Of a DNA stretch of 64,000 nt, positions 1-9,969 are shown piece by piece. The notes under the pieces were generated by a model. That model was not told the origin of the DNA, ran no database searches, and saw only the letters and a list, made by a program, of their open reading frames with translations. Numbering within the stretch: the stretch's first letter is position 1; each line of letters starts with the position of its first letter. Source of the DNA: Puccinia triticina (lineage: Eukaryota > Basidiomycota > Pucciniomycetes > Pucciniales > Pucciniaceae); contig NC_070571.1 in NCBI RefSeq assembly GCF_026914185.1, positions 4,278,001 through 4,342,000 of the forward strand. The letters run 5' to 3'. The position numbers were made by a program, and so were the translations under genes.

Positions 1-690
1 CCAGGCGTCCGGGGGTCTGTCAAAGGAGCCGCAGCCTGCGACACCGCCAAACGTTATTCTTGTATCCAATAGCAGTTTATCGTCAAAGTCCCTTACCATG
101 AGGTAAGGCCATTGATCAGGGGCCGTGGGGATTTGGCAGTATGCCTTTTCCCAATCAAAAAGTGCCAAGAGCACTGGCTCCTTTAAGTCTTTGAGGAAGT
201 TCGCCACAGTGTTGAAGTCATCCCACGTTGTCTTGAAGTCACAGGTGTCCATGAAAGAGTTGACCGACGGGATCTCCTCCCTACCGTGCGGAAAAGATAG
301 GTCATTTATTGGCCTCAGCAACCCGTTGCCGTTTATTACGGCCCCTAGAGGGTTTGTACGGAAGAATGGGAACCGTTTGGCTACTTGGTCATAGGTAAAC
401 GGTCCAAACATCCTTCTGGCTTTTAGTTCTTTGTGGATTTACTCTTTGATCTTTGCTTTTGCTAGCAAGGCGAAGGTGTGCAGTAGGTTATGTTTCCTGC
501 CAACCTGTGTACCGGGATGCCCTGGTCAAAACCAGACCGGAATCCTTCTAGCACGTCCTGAAACTCTGGTAACAAGCGTGCTGTTTCCAAGGCTGTTTCC
601 CACACTCCGATGTTCATCTTGCGTGATATGGACACGGGCCAGTCACCTAATTGGTCTTCCGCGTTTTCTTCTTGTACGTGCTCCCAATTT
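1..690 (-). pseudogene. Reverse-transcriptase fragment of a second YR retroelement
   Basis: Read on the minus strand this encodes the N-terminal region and first RT motifs of a DIRS/Ngaro-type polymerase: QGIPVHRL, MFGPF, FFRTNPLGAVING, FDWEKAY and FGGVAGCG, collinear with the fuller copy at 4724-6441. It runs off the window at its C-terminal side. The frame is continuous across the point where the other copy is frameshifted, but carries an in-frame TAA near 447-449 (minus). Divergence from the other copy is large, so these are two families or old relatives. Certain as YR-element RT by similarity to the second copy; clearly broken. Confidence 0.8.
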
Positions 691-1001
691 CTCTCACATG
701 TGGGGCGCTCTTACTGTATGGGACACATTTGAGATTAGTCAGAAATTGCTTAACATGTTCATTGCTACTAAGACTTAATCTTAAATCGCCGAGTTAAATG
801 TACCACTGGGTGGTGAGGTGTCTATTGACAACCCCCCTGAAGCCATGAGTTTTAATTGAATAAAAAATCAAAATGAACCCGCTAACTAATAAGATTTCCC
901 CTTATTGTAAACCCTTCCTGCATTACCTCCCCCATTCCCAATCCCACCAGGATTCCCGCTTCCCCCCCATGTCCGCCATTGCCTTGCGCCCCTCCTTTGT
1001 C

Positions 1002-1795
1002 TCAATCGTTGATGCTAGGCCCCAAACAATTGCTTTTGAAACCGCCTTGTTTAGAGTGTTGATCTTTGGACCCGCTTGGTCCCTTTGGGATATCTAATCC
1101 TGGTCGCGTAGAAAGAGCTCCCCCTTTTGGTGTAATTTGTTGAAGGTGGAGAGGAATCTTGCTTGACTGGTTGTCTTTCTTGGCCGTTGGTTGGCCTGTG
1201 ATTGGGTCCCAACCAAACCTGCAACCCCCTACGGCGTAAGGGTTATCTTTGAACTCATCCTCTTCAAATTGGAGCACTTTTGAGTGTACTGTGGATACAA
1301 TCTCCTTCTGGTAAATTGAAATGTTTGCCACCAACAAGGACCCATCCGGCATTGTCACCCGGTGCGTAAGCACGTTAGTCCGTACGTGGATATCATAGGG
1401 TAGCGTTGTCATAAATCCTTCTCTTTTGATGATTTGATCACAATTTTTCTTGTGGAGTGGTAGCCAGACTGCAAGGTTGGCTTGGCTGGGTATTTTAACT
1501 ACTGCTTCAAAATAAACCTGATGGTTCACTGACCATTCTTGGTAGGTCTGGAGGTATTTGCATGGGTATGGGTACCCGTTGTAGCGGTCTTTGTCCCCGT
1601 TGTCTGACTTCATCCTCTTTTTGGCTTGATAAGCTAGCGCCCGATCCTGCCAGACCTTGTTGAAAATGGTCAGCGGGAGTGGCGCCCTGAAAGCGAGGAG
1701 GTTCCTCTCAAAAAACGGCGTAAATCCTAGATTGTCATTGGTTGGGATTGCGGCGTCGTTGAAGAGGACCGGTGTTCCGGTCAGGTAGGGCCGAA
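1002..1795 (-). pseudogene. Gag-like ORF of the second YR retroelement
   Basis: The minus-strand frame is open from the stop at 1002 up to about 1795. It is collinear with the gag-like ORF at 6690-7766: shared PLPLTIFN, the NHQ motif, KREGFM against KRGFM, YDIHVRTN against YDIRIRNN, and NPYAVGG against NPYAIGD. The C-terminal tail is rich in Lys, Pro and Gly like the second copy. The order gag then RT on the minus strand matches the fuller element. No zinc knuckle is visible. The 5' part upstream of 1795 is lost at a junction with unrelated sequence. Function is inferred only from position and similarity between the two copies. Confidence 0.7.
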
Positions 1796-2079
1796 GAGCG
1801 CAGGCAGAGGTTGATCAGCAGCGCCTCCCCCGGGGGAGGCGCGGCACCCCGCAACTGAGTTCGCAGTGGTCAAGCGCTGAAACCTAGTTGGTTGAGGAGC
1901 AACCGGTACCGGCCTGCAGCAGCCGACCCGGAACCACGACTCCATCGGATTCAGCCGATCTCAGCTTACCTATCAACCCCGCTGATCAGGAAAACTTTTT
2001 TCGCCGACTAAGGAAAACTTAGGACCCTCGCCGATCAGGAAACATTTCAAATGTTAGGTGGATCAGGACACTAACAGTA
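1796..2079. other. Junction sequence without a gene
   Basis: GC-rich at the left (a palindromic CCTCCCCCGGGGGAGG near 1826) and then several copies of a GATCAGGAAAACTT-like motif at about 1984, 2008 and 2033. I see no coding signal. It lies between the minus-strand YR remnant and a plus-strand decayed ORF and may be a retroelement end. Confidence 0.4.
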
Positions 2080-3107
2080 TGTCAAATTTGATAGCAGCAG
2101 CGACGGCGACTGTGAAACAGATCGCCGGCATCAGCAACACTCAGGCGGATACACAAGAACAGAGGGATACAACGTAGCCAAGGCTGACTCGAGAGTCGTC
2201 CACGCAGGTGCAAGACCAGCAGGACAAAATAGAAGTGGAAGGACTACCCACCCAAAAATTCCAGCCCCGCCTTCCAAAAGACCAAAGAAGGTCACCATCA
2301 AAGCCTCAACGAGGAGAATCCGGACCAGATTGATATCGCGGGCTCCAGAAGGCAAGGAAGGAGAGATAGAGGAGGGGCTTGATGGGTTAGGGAAAGAAGG
2401 ATCAAAGGGGGTAGAGGAGATATGGGAAGAAATAGGAGGTGAAGGAGAGCAAGGGACAAAAGGAACCAAACCCTCGTCAGGTAACCTCAGCGAACTCAAA
2501 ACAGATCCATAAACGGAAAAGGGGTCATGATGCTGAGATTTTCTGCAACACTTGCACTGTCCAACAGAGAATCCAGTAGGAGTAGCGGGGAGAGTGGAGG
2601 CAGGTTTGGCAGGACAGTGGCTTGGGAAGATGGACATCAAAGTGACAATGCTAGAAGCATTCAAGAAAGGGATGGCGGCAGAAGCAGAGGGAAAGTTGGG
2701 TCAGGCAGAAGTTTTCTACCAAATCAGCGCCGGTCTTGGCGGGAAACCAAGAGGGGAGAACACCGAGCGATCAAGCCCAACTACCACCCAGACAGCCACT
2801 ACCGCCAAATCACTGGCAACCCCATCCACAAGGGTACAGACATCCCTCACCAACCCCCCTCACACCATCCAACCTCCCATCCATTTCAGGTTTTAAAGTA
2901 CTGGTCCCGGTCCCTGCAATCACCCGTCGAACTCAAGACTTTGACGAAATGTCAATTGGTTTTGCGCAGGGTGCCACCTCTCCCATTAGCACTCCTGGAC
3001 TCAACCCACCTCCCGCTGCGCTCCCGGTAAGTGCACAGAAAATGCCTGTCCATTCACGCCGGGACGCCTCGGGGAGGTCACCAGGGAAAGCTAAGAGGTG
3101 GCCATGA
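2080..3107 (+). pseudogene. Decayed ORF region, possibly a gag N-terminus
   Basis: Starting at ATG 2080 the plus strand reads MSNLIAAATATVKQIAG and then meets a TAG. Short open pieces follow in shifting frames. One near 2630 encodes a helical charged stretch (MLEAFKKGMAAEAEGKLGQA) that recalls the Lys/Ala/Met-rich start of the gag-like ORF at 6690-7766, followed by a Thr/Pro-rich linker. I do not recognise a domain. The most likely reading is a decayed gag N-terminus of a related element in opposite orientation; low certainty. Confidence 0.35.
2997..3030 (-). repeat. Terminal direct repeat, left copy (YR element 3' side)
   Basis: 34-bp copy of the repeat also found at 8659-8692, with 32 of 34 positions identical. 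The similarity extends loosely to about 3050, including an AATGCCTG that is the seed of the minisatellite unit at the other end. Confidence 0.7.
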
Positions 3108-3529
3108 GGCGGTAACCCCAGGCCTCTCTGTGCCGCAGCCACCCAGCGGCGGCTGCGGCGCGTTTCTTTGGCGCTCACTTTGTCTAGTAGCGCTGGCACT
3201 ACTAACTGCTCACATGTTGAGAGTCCCGGAAGTCAGGGAGTGACTCCCCAAGACTCTCGTGTGCGGGTCGGGGGGAGGATGGTCCCCGATCCTTTGTGCT
3301 GCGCTCTTGTGGAGCTTCTCCCCGCGGAACAGGGAGAAGTCCCAGAGGGAGGAGAGGCAACGGACCGGATCCTCCTGGAGCAGAAATCCCCCGGAGGGAG
3401 TGTGGGCGAAGGCGCTAGACCCATTACTCTGGCTTGGGGAAGCACAGAGCCGGGCGCCTGACTGCCTTCTGCTCTTATCACACACTTGGAGGAGTAGAGT
3501 TTGGGATTTCATCGAAGGGGGTAAAGTTT
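3031..3529 (-). other. 3' non-coding region of the YR element
   Basis: GC-rich sequence between the recombinase stop and the terminal repeat. Overlapping ORFs on both strands here look like composition effects. GCAGCCACCCAGC near 3137 resembles the reverse complement of sequence near 8641 at the other end, a possible complementary region of the sort YR elements use for circularisation. No further feature seen. Confidence 0.45.
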
Positions 3530-4597
3530 TTATTGAGACCAGCATCTTTGTAGTTCTTGTAGGATTTCGCTGGTATCGTCGCTTTCCTCTTTGGTGTATT
3601 CCCTGATGTAAAGCTTGTAACAATCGGAGGTCCAGCGGCCGAGCCAGCGGAGGCCGTCTTTGTGGATGCCAGCCTCGCGCAGGAAGGAGGTCCCTCCAAC
3701 TCTGAAGGAGTGGCCAGAGATCCCCGTGCACCCGTGTTCGTTCCAGAACTGAGACAGTGCGCGGCACGCTGCTGGTTTGGTAAGGTGAACTCGACTACCG
3801 GACTCCCAATATCCGAACAGGGAGGTGTTGTGCCCCGCGGCATTCTTGATCCTTCTTTCGAGGGCTAGGAGCGGGCAGATCATCATCTTCCTCGCAGCCA
3901 GGTGGATCTCTTGGATTTCGCCGGGACTGGCTGTCTTGGCGCCGCGGATTGTTAGTGTAGCTTTCCTTTTGAGGTTCACCGTCTGGAAGCAAACATCTCC
4001 GACAAGCACCGAAGCCGATTCCCGGAGGGGACCTATTCGGTCATTGTAGGTGAGCTCCCCTAGCCGGGCTAGGCCCCAAAAGGCGACTATCACTAGGTCT
4101 AGGAGGGCTTTCTGGAACTCGGTCCCCTTGATCCACGCCGACGTGAGCATTACCAGGTGTCTAATCAAAACTGCTCTTTTCTTGGGTTTGGCTGACTGTT
4201 CCGCGTTGATATAGGCTGAGGACTTCAAGAGGACGTTGACTTTGTTTTTGGTTTCATAAGGGTACGGAGCGTTGTGCATTGTATGCCACATTTGGAGGCC
4301 GGCCAAGTATTTGGCGAGGGTTACCGATGACACTTTGTGAGGGGCTTGGCACTCGAAGGTCCTACCCGCCCAATAACAGAAATCATAGACATCTTTGGCG
4401 GAAAGCGGGATCTGGAAAGGGATTTGTCCTGTGCTCTCTGTGAACTTGAGATATTTCTTGACAGCGGAGTTGTAGCAGTTCAATGTATTCCAGCGGTACC
4501 CAAGAAGGAAGTGTTTGTCTTGGGTTGAGAGGTCTCGGGGAGAAGACCCCTTCTTGGCTAAGGTCGTTAGACTCTCTAGTTTCTCGGCAGAGGCCAT
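3530..4597 (-). CDS. Tyrosine recombinase of the YR retroelement
   Basis: 355 residues from ATG 4597. This enzyme would integrate the circular cDNA by strand exchange, in place of a DDE integrase. The catalytic set of the tyrosine recombinase/phage integrase fold is visible: the first Arg in ARLGEL (about residue 178), the HxxR box in GHSFRVGG (about 296-303), the following Trp in GRWTSD (about 321), and the nucleophile Tyr in YKLYIREY (about 328-335). The N-terminal half is a helical SAM-like region. The length is normal for the family and the frame is uninterrupted. It starts 127 bp downstream of the RT/RNase H stop. This is the best preserved ORF of the element. Confidence 0.88.
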   Translation of the reverse strand: MASAEKLESLTTLAKKGSSPRDLSTQDKHFLLGYRWNTLNCYNSAVKKYLKFTESTGQIPFQIPLSAKDVYDFCYWAGRTFECQAPHKVSSVTLAKYLAGLQMWHTMHNAPYPYETKNKVNVLLKSSAYINAEQSAKPKKRAVLIRHLVMLTSAWIKGTEFQKALLDLVIVAFWGLARLGELTYNDRIGPLRESASVLVGDVCFQTVNLKRKATLTIRGAKTASPGEIQEIHLAARKMMICPLLALERRIKNAAGHNTSLFGYWESGSRVHLTKPAACRALSQFWNEHGCTGISGHSFRVGGTSFLREAGIHKDGLRWLGRWTSDCYKLYIREYTKEESDDTSEILQELQRCWSQ

Positions 4598-4723
4598 ATG
4601 GGATGGGGCGCGTTCCGATAAGTCACACGGAAAGGGGAAGAAGTAGGTTTTTATTTCTGGGGCATAGGAGGTGTGGGAGGCACAAAGGGGGGACAGCCTT
4701 ATCGGAGAGGGACGGGAAGAAGA

Positions 4724-6441
4724 TTACACCTGAAACAGTCTATATTCTAAATCCCATGGTACCACTACTGCTACTTGAAACTGCATGTCATGTTTCGACT
4801 TATCCCCTCGCGACAGAGCGTCCGCCGCATTCTCCGCCGAGGTGACACGTTGAGAGACAATGTCTATCTCCATATCGACTAGCGTTTTCTGGATAATCTT
4901 CCATTCTTTGTTAACCGCCGGGTTCCGAGATTTCCGTTGGCGGATTACAGTTTCTGTGGTAGTGTTATCCGTCCATACAATCAGGGTCTTCCCGGGTCGG
5001 ATTCCGAGTTCTTTGAGGACAAGGAGGCCGAGTCTTATCGCAACGGTTTCAAGCCATGCAATATCCCTTTTGGGGTCTGGTCCTTTGTCCCAGTTCTGGG
5101 CTAGTTGAAATTGGGCCCACCTCTTACCTATGAGGACGCCGATTCCGAAGCTGGTAGAGGCATCACCCACCCACCCAATTTCTATGGGGTCTGGGTTTTG
5201 AATCATTCGTGTCTCTTTGTATTGCAGGAGCATTGACAGCCAATATTTGAGGTCGACCTGAGCATCTTTTGGGAGGGTGCGGTCCGTCCGCCTGTGGATC
5301 CACTCATTCATCCATCTATATAGGCTATTGAGGTAGCAACGCAGCTGCGGGAGGATATACAACACGTGATTCAGTCGTCCTGCTAGCTGTTCGACTTGCG
5401 CAAAGGTGAACTTGGTGCCAGGAACTAGGAACGCCTTTACTTGTTGTATCCTTTGGTATTTCTTATCGTCCGGGAGGCGCACGGTTTTCTTTGTGGCGTT
5501 CCAGACGAATCCGATGTACTTCTGTTCTTCTTTGAATGGTGAGAACTTTGTCGCATTGGTCTTTACGCCTAGCTGCTCTGAGCGCGCCACGATGTGGTCC
5601 ATTTCCACCGCTGAGTGGGTAGTTTTGACAAAAAGATTATCGTCAATCCATCGGAAGATGTTGACTAGGTCGAACTCCTTCTGCATTAGTTCTTTCCAGG
5701 CGTCTGCTGGTCTGCCAAACAAACCGCATCCCGCTACTCCGCCAAAAGCGATTCGTGTATCAATGAGAATTCCTCCGTTAAAGTCTTTAACCATCAGATA
5801 TCGCCACTGGTCTTTGGAGGTAGGGATTTGGCGGTAAGCCTTCTCCCAGTCGAAGATTGCTAGGAGTAGCGGCTGAGTTTGACTGCGGAAGAATCGCGAT
5901 GTTGCTTCGAAATCATCCCATGTCGTCATGTAGTCTAGTTTGTCCACGAAGGAATTCACTGAGGGGATCCTGGGGTCGTTCCGAGGGAATGATAGATCAT
6001 TTATTGGGCGGACCGATCCGTCGCCGTTGATCACGGCGCCCAGGGGGTTTGTTCTGAAGAACCCGTATCGTTCCATCAGCTGTTCGTGGGAGAACGGGCC
6101 AAACATTCTGCTGCCGCTATCTCTTTTGCAATGGTGGCCTCTATTTTTTCCCTTGCCAGCATGGCTCCTTGGCGGTTTGGCGGGGTGAAGTAAGGGATGC
6201 CAGGACCCAGGTTGTGCTCTGGGATTCCTTGGTGGAAGCCTACTTTGAAACCGCGGATGACGTCGCTGTACTTCTCTCTCAGACCGGCTCGGCTTAAGGC
6301 TTTTTCCCACTCCTTGATGTCCATCTCACAGGATACACGTGTAGGCCACTTTGGGGGGTCTAGACAGCTCACAGGTTTGGGCGTTTCTCTCTGCTCGCGG
6401 AGGCTCGGGTACTCATGGCTTCTGTCCCTGATGAGGTGCAC
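4724..6441 (-). pseudogene. Reverse transcriptase-RNase H ORF, frame broken near 6112
   Basis: From the stop at 4724 the open frame covers RT (FRTNPLGAVING, FDWEKAYRQIP, FGGVAGCGLF, FRWIDDN as the YxDD-box equivalent) and RNase H (GDASTSFGIG, WTDNTTTE, ADALSRGD). The N-terminal portion, with DVIRGFKVGFHQGIPEHN and AREKIEATIAKEIAA, lies in another frame at 6112-6441. The homologous remnant at 1-690 reads straight through this point, so a one- or two-base indel in a GCGGCAGCA run near 6112 separates the two parts here. No DIRS-type methyltransferase domain is seen. The IDDN in place of the usual xxDD context is typical of some DIRS-like RTs. Probably inactivating; programmed frameshifting cannot be excluded. 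Confidence 0.82.
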
Positions 6442-6689
6442 AGATTCACATATGTTAGGGGGGGGCTCTCATGTTTCTTATTGCATGGGGGGGGCATGGG
6501 ATGACAGACACGCCGAAGGGTGGGGAACAGATTGTGGGATGATAAGGGGGGGAATGAGGAAAAGAGGGCGATATCATCGGGGGATCTAGAAGGGGGCCGT
6601 TCTACGAGGAGGTTACAGACGGGTTAGGGAGTCTGAAACAGAGAAAAAGGAAAGAGGGAGTGCTAGGCTGGGGGGGATCTTGTTGACAC

Positions 6690-7766
6690 TTACTGGTCGC
6701 GGTTTTGGTTTTGCACACTTCCTCCCGTGTGGTTTGGGTTGAAGTGGTTGCCCTTATACCCGCTTCCAGGGGGGCCGCGGCCTTGATCCGGCTTGGGGGG
6801 TAGAGATGAGTGGCCTTGGGTTGTGGATGAGGACTCTTCTGTGGGTCCTTTCTGATTGGGTTTGGTTTTTGGTGGGTTGGGATTGGCTGGAGCGTTGGAC
6901 TTGTTTGACTTTGCTGGCCTGATTCCTTTCAGTGGGTCGCCTCCGACCTTACCGTCTCCGATCGCGTAGGGATTCTCTTGGAGGCCAATCTCATTGAAGT
7001 CCCGGCAGGTGGCAATGGCTTCATCGGCTGTCTCCTGTTTGAACTGGGAGATATCAGAGAATGATTCTTCGCCGTTTTCTTCAACCCTGAAAGCGAAAGC
7101 GTTATTTCGAATCCGGATGTCGTATCTCAAGGCTACCATGAAGCCTCGCTTCCGGTGGAGACGGTCGCAGTGATCCTTATGAGCCAAGATCCAATCTGCA
7201 AGGAACGGGTAGTGATACCTGTCCTTCATGGTTAAGTGAAAACATTGGTGGTTGAGGGTCCAGTCGGAGAAGTTCTGGGAGAACTCGTCGGGGACTGGGA
7301 AGCCGTGGTAGCGTAGTCCTTTTTCCGAGGCTGTTTCTTCGATTTTCGGCTGGTTTTTTGAGTGCTTGGCCAGGGCTTTCTCTTGCCATTCTCTGTTGAA
7401 GATGGTAAGAGGGAGTGGGCCTTTACATTTGAGAAGGAGCTTATGGAAGTAGGGGGGGAAACCACCATTGTTGTGGGAGTTTGACCGACCCGTGATGAAT
7501 TTGACGTTTCGCACCTGTGTTGTTTCGCCTGGATGCGCTGGTCTCTTCTGTGGGACGATTTGCGGCTGGGTGATCACGGGCTCGAGGCATTTCACTGCTG
7601 TCTTCTGGGCGGCTGGTGTTTGGTCTGCTAGGACGGCTTCATACATTTTCATGTAGCGTTTGACCTTCGCGTCGTCTCCGGCTTTTTCCGCTTGCACCAT
7701 CTTGGCCATGAGGATTACGAGTGCCTCACGATCGGCTGTCGCCTTTGACTCTCCTTTGACTTCCAC
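6690..7766 (-). CDS. Gag-like ORF of the YR retroelement
   Basis: About 358 residues ending at 6690. The upstream boundary is uncertain: the frame is open to a TGA just upstream and the codon at 7764-7766 is GTG, so the true start or a link to the ORF at 7829-8467 is unresolved. The N-terminus is charged and helical (MAKMVQAEKAGDDAKVKRYM), the centre is conserved with the remnant at 1002-1795 (NHQCFHL, RKRGFMVALRYDIRIRN, NPYAIGDG), and the tail is rich in Asn, Pro and Lys. No zinc knuckle. Position upstream of RT suggests a structural or nucleic-acid-binding role. Confidence 0.65.
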   Translation of the reverse strand: MEVKGESKATADREALVILMAKMVQAEKAGDDAKVKRYMKMYEAVLADQTPAAQKTAVKCLEPVITQPQIVPQKRPAHPGETTQVRNVKFITGRSNSHNNGGFPPYFHKLLLKCKGPLPLTIFNREWQEKALAKHSKNQPKIEETASEKGLRYHGFPVPDEFSQNFSDWTLNHQCFHLTMKDRYHYPFLADWILAHKDHCDRLHRKRGFMVALRYDIRIRNNAFAFRVEENGEESFSDISQFKQETADEAIATCRDFNEIGLQENPYAIGDGKVGGDPLKGIRPAKSNKSNAPANPNPPKTKPNQKGPTEESSSTTQGHSSLPPKPDQGRGPPGSGYKGNHFNPNHTGGSVQNQNRDQ

Positions 7767-7828
7767 TGGTCCTGTCTCTTTCTCAGTCCCAACTGGTTCT
7801 GTTGGGAGGTTTCACGTGGGGGTTCTGG

Positions 7829-8467
7829 TCAGTTATGGCTCTTTCTCCTTTTAGTCCGGTCTCTTTGGAGCTTACCGCATACCGGGCTGAGTATCTCAGC
7901 AATCTCCGGATCGTGGAGTGGTCCTTTTGGGGGTTCTCCCGAAGTAGGTTCAACGCGCGGAGTCGTGGCGTTGCTCTTAGCTGCTGCACGTGTCGTGGGT
8001 TTCGTGGTTTTCACCGCTTTTGTTGCCTTGGGCGGCTTGGGGTTCGGAACTGGGGCTTGCGACGATGTGGCCTGTTGGCTTTCATCTGTGTAGTGCTCTT
8101 GGGCTTGGGTGGTGGGGAGTTGAGCCATTTGGCTTCCCTCACCCGCCTTGGGGGCGGTTTGTTGGGATGCGGCTTTCACGGAGTTTGTTGCGTCAGAGAT
8201 GTTTAATCCTGAAATTTGGCAACTAAGGTTTGGGTGTGAAATGAGATTAAGGTGGGGAAAGCGTGGGAGTCGATTACGTGGTAAAGATAGAATGTGGATA
8301 TGCGGGTGGATTTTAGGTTGGATTGTAGGAAATGTTGTCTGTTTTGTTGTGTAAGATAGTTTGATAATTGCAAAAATAATATGATCCAGGAGGGGAAGAA
8401 GGGGGGTGCGAGCTGAAGGTCGCTGGGAGGAATTTTGGATCCGGGATGAGGAGAAAGGAGGGATCAA
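7829..8467 (-). CDS. 5' ORF of the YR element, probable gag N-terminus
   Basis: Minus-strand open frame of about 212 codons. An internal ATG near 8132 starts a stretch rich in Gln, Thr, Pro, Lys and Ala (MAQLPTTQAQEHYTDESQQ, then KATKAVKTTKPTTRAAA), which has gag or DNA-binding composition. It ends 60 bp before the next ORF, in another frame. It may be the front of gag separated by a frameshift or intron. The sequence upstream of 8132 in this frame looks non-coding. Confidence 0.45.
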   Translation of the reverse strand: MIPPFSSSRIQNSSQRPSARTPLLPLLDHIIFAIIKLSYTTKQTTFPTIQPKIHPHIHILSLPRNRLPRFPHLNLISHPNLSCQISGLNISDATNSVKAASQQTAPKAGEGSQMAQLPTTQAQEHYTDESQQATSSQAPVPNPKPPKATKAVKTTKPTTRAAAKSNATTPRVEPTSGEPPKGPLHDPEIAEILSPVCGKLQRDRTKRRKSHN

Positions 8468-8658
8468 GACGTTTGGGCGTGGAGAGCTCTAGGTCTCTCC
8501 TGTCCTTCGACTTGGCCGAGGGGCCGGAGACCTCCCCCTAGTCCCTGTACGCCGCTATCTCCGCCGAGGGGTAGGCGTGAGATAAATAGGGCAGCCGTTT
8601 CAGCCACCTTGTACATGGCTTAGGCTGACGGCTACAGGGAGTGGCTGGGTGGCTCCAT

Positions 8659-8692
8659 GGACTCCACCCACCTCCCGCTACGCTCCCGGTAA
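8659..8692 (-). repeat. Terminal direct repeat, right copy (YR element 5' side)
   Basis: Second copy of the 34-bp repeat at 2997-3030. The bases immediately right of it (CAGCAATGCCTGGCAAATG) begin the minisatellite, while the left copy continues CAGAAAATGCCTG, so the minisatellite unit appears to derive from element-terminal sequence. Confidence 0.7.
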
Positions 8693-8700
8693 CCTAACAG

Positions 8701-9332
8701 CAATGCCTGGCAAATGCCTGGCAAATGCCTGGCAATGCCTGGCAAATGCCTGGCAAATGCCTGGCAATGCCTGGCAAATGCCTGGCAAATGCCTGGCAAT
8801 GCCTGGCAAATGCCTGGCAATGCCTGGCAAATGCCTGGCAAATGCCTGGCAAATGCCTGGCAAATGCCTGGCAATGCCTGGCAAATGCCTGGCAAATGCC
8901 TGGCAATGCCTGGCAAATGCCTGGCAAATGCCTGGCAATGCCTGGCAAATGCCTGGCAAATGCCTGGCAATGCCTGGCAAATGCCTGGCAAATGCCTGGC
9001 AATGCCTGGCAAATGCCTGGCAAATGCCTGGCAATGCCTGGCAAATGCCTGGCAAATGCCTGGCAATGCCTGGCAAATGCCTGGCAAATGCCTGGCAATG
9101 CCTGGCAAATGCCTGGCAAATGCCTGGCAATGCCTGGCAAATGCCTGGCAATGCCTGGCAAATGCCTGGAAATGCCTGGCAAATGCCTGGCAATGCCTGG
9201 CAAATGCCTGGCAAATGCCTGGCAATGCCTGGCAAATGCCTGGAAAATGCCTGGCAATGCCCGGCAAGTGCCCGGCAATGCCTGGCAAATGCCTGGCAAT
9301 GCCTGGCAAATGCCTGGCATTGCCAGGCATTG
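8701..9332. repeat. Minisatellite of 10/11-bp units (ATGCCTGGCA/A)
   Basis: About 58 tandem copies of ATGCCTGGCAA or ATGCCTGGCA. Over much of 8880-9120 the order is 11+11+10, giving a 32-bp higher-order period. The unit is a near palindrome (TGCC-T-GGCA). At the right end the orientation flips to TGCCAGGCA. Because the unit has no stop in several frames, long ORFs appear on both strands; these are not genes. Confidence 0.95.
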
Positions 9333-9425
9333 CATCCACATTGGGTCCGATTTAGTCGGACTAAACTCCTCCTTGGAGTACGATTTGGGGTAAGCAGGAG
9401 TAACTTTACTCCTCGCTACTCCTGG

Positions 9426-9833
9426 CAACGGTGGGTAGTTACGATAACCATAAATCCTCTTCTTTGGTCTTCAACTCAAAATTAGGAACCAAATAATATA
9501 TTCTGTCAGCTAGATCAAGAAGTCAGAGCTCTCCTCTAAAAATTGGTGAAAGATTTTTCCATCTTTGTAGAAAGAATGAATTGATATCCCTTATTCCGTG
9601 TCAAATTTTGCATTTACTAGTAACTAAAACCACTAAATAAAAACTGGAAGTGTAATCAAGTATATACAGTCAGTCTATTTACAAAAATGGGAAATTATTT
9701 CACCAGTTATTAGAGTAGAGCTATGAATTCTTGATCTAGCTGAAAGAAATCATTATGTGGATCTGAATTTTAAATTAAAGACCAAAGGAGAAAAAAAACT
9801 GATAGTAACTCTTATTGGAACTACCCACTGTTG
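9426..9833. mobile_element. MITE with CAAC...GTTG ends and 7-bp TSD
   Basis: Terminal inverted repeats begin CAACGGTGGGTAGTTACG on the left and, read inward from the right, CAACAGTGGGTAGTT. The flanks are CTCCTGG (9419-9425) and CTTCTGG (9834-9840), a 7-bp target duplication with one transition. The interior is AT-rich and non-coding, so the element is non-autonomous. It belongs with the elements at 15521, 35956, 36453 and 59074. Confidence 0.75.
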
Positions 9834-9969
9834 CTTCTGGGATTAAGAGCAACTTGAATATGCAAAACACCTGGATTAAGCCAGAGTAGCTCTATGTAGC
9901 CATCTCAACCGTGGTACACCCACCTATTGCCCCATCTCCACATCAACAGCCGCCCCAGACTGCCATCCC

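Larger units (their letters stand above)
2997..8692 (-). mobile_element. DIRS/Ngaro-like tyrosine-recombinase retroelement
   Basis: Three minus-strand ORFs in the order gag-like, RT/RNase H, tyrosine recombinase, with no LTRs and no DDE integrase, identify a YR retrotransposon. A near-identical 34-bp direct repeat (2 mismatches) marks both sides, at 2997-3030 and 8659-8692, with weaker similarity continuing about 20 bp further. This fits the split direct repeats of Ngaro/PAT-type elements better than the inverted repeats of DIRS1, but I could not delimit a full A1-B1-A2-B2 arrangement. No flanking target duplication is expected for recombinase-mediated insertion. The 5' side (right) runs directly into the 11-bp minisatellite. 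Confidence 0.8.

Noticed and set aside
8632..9485. Long open frames on both strands (AWQMPGK-type repeats)
   Set aside because: They are translations of a 10/11-bp minisatellite without stops in several frames; both strands are open at once.
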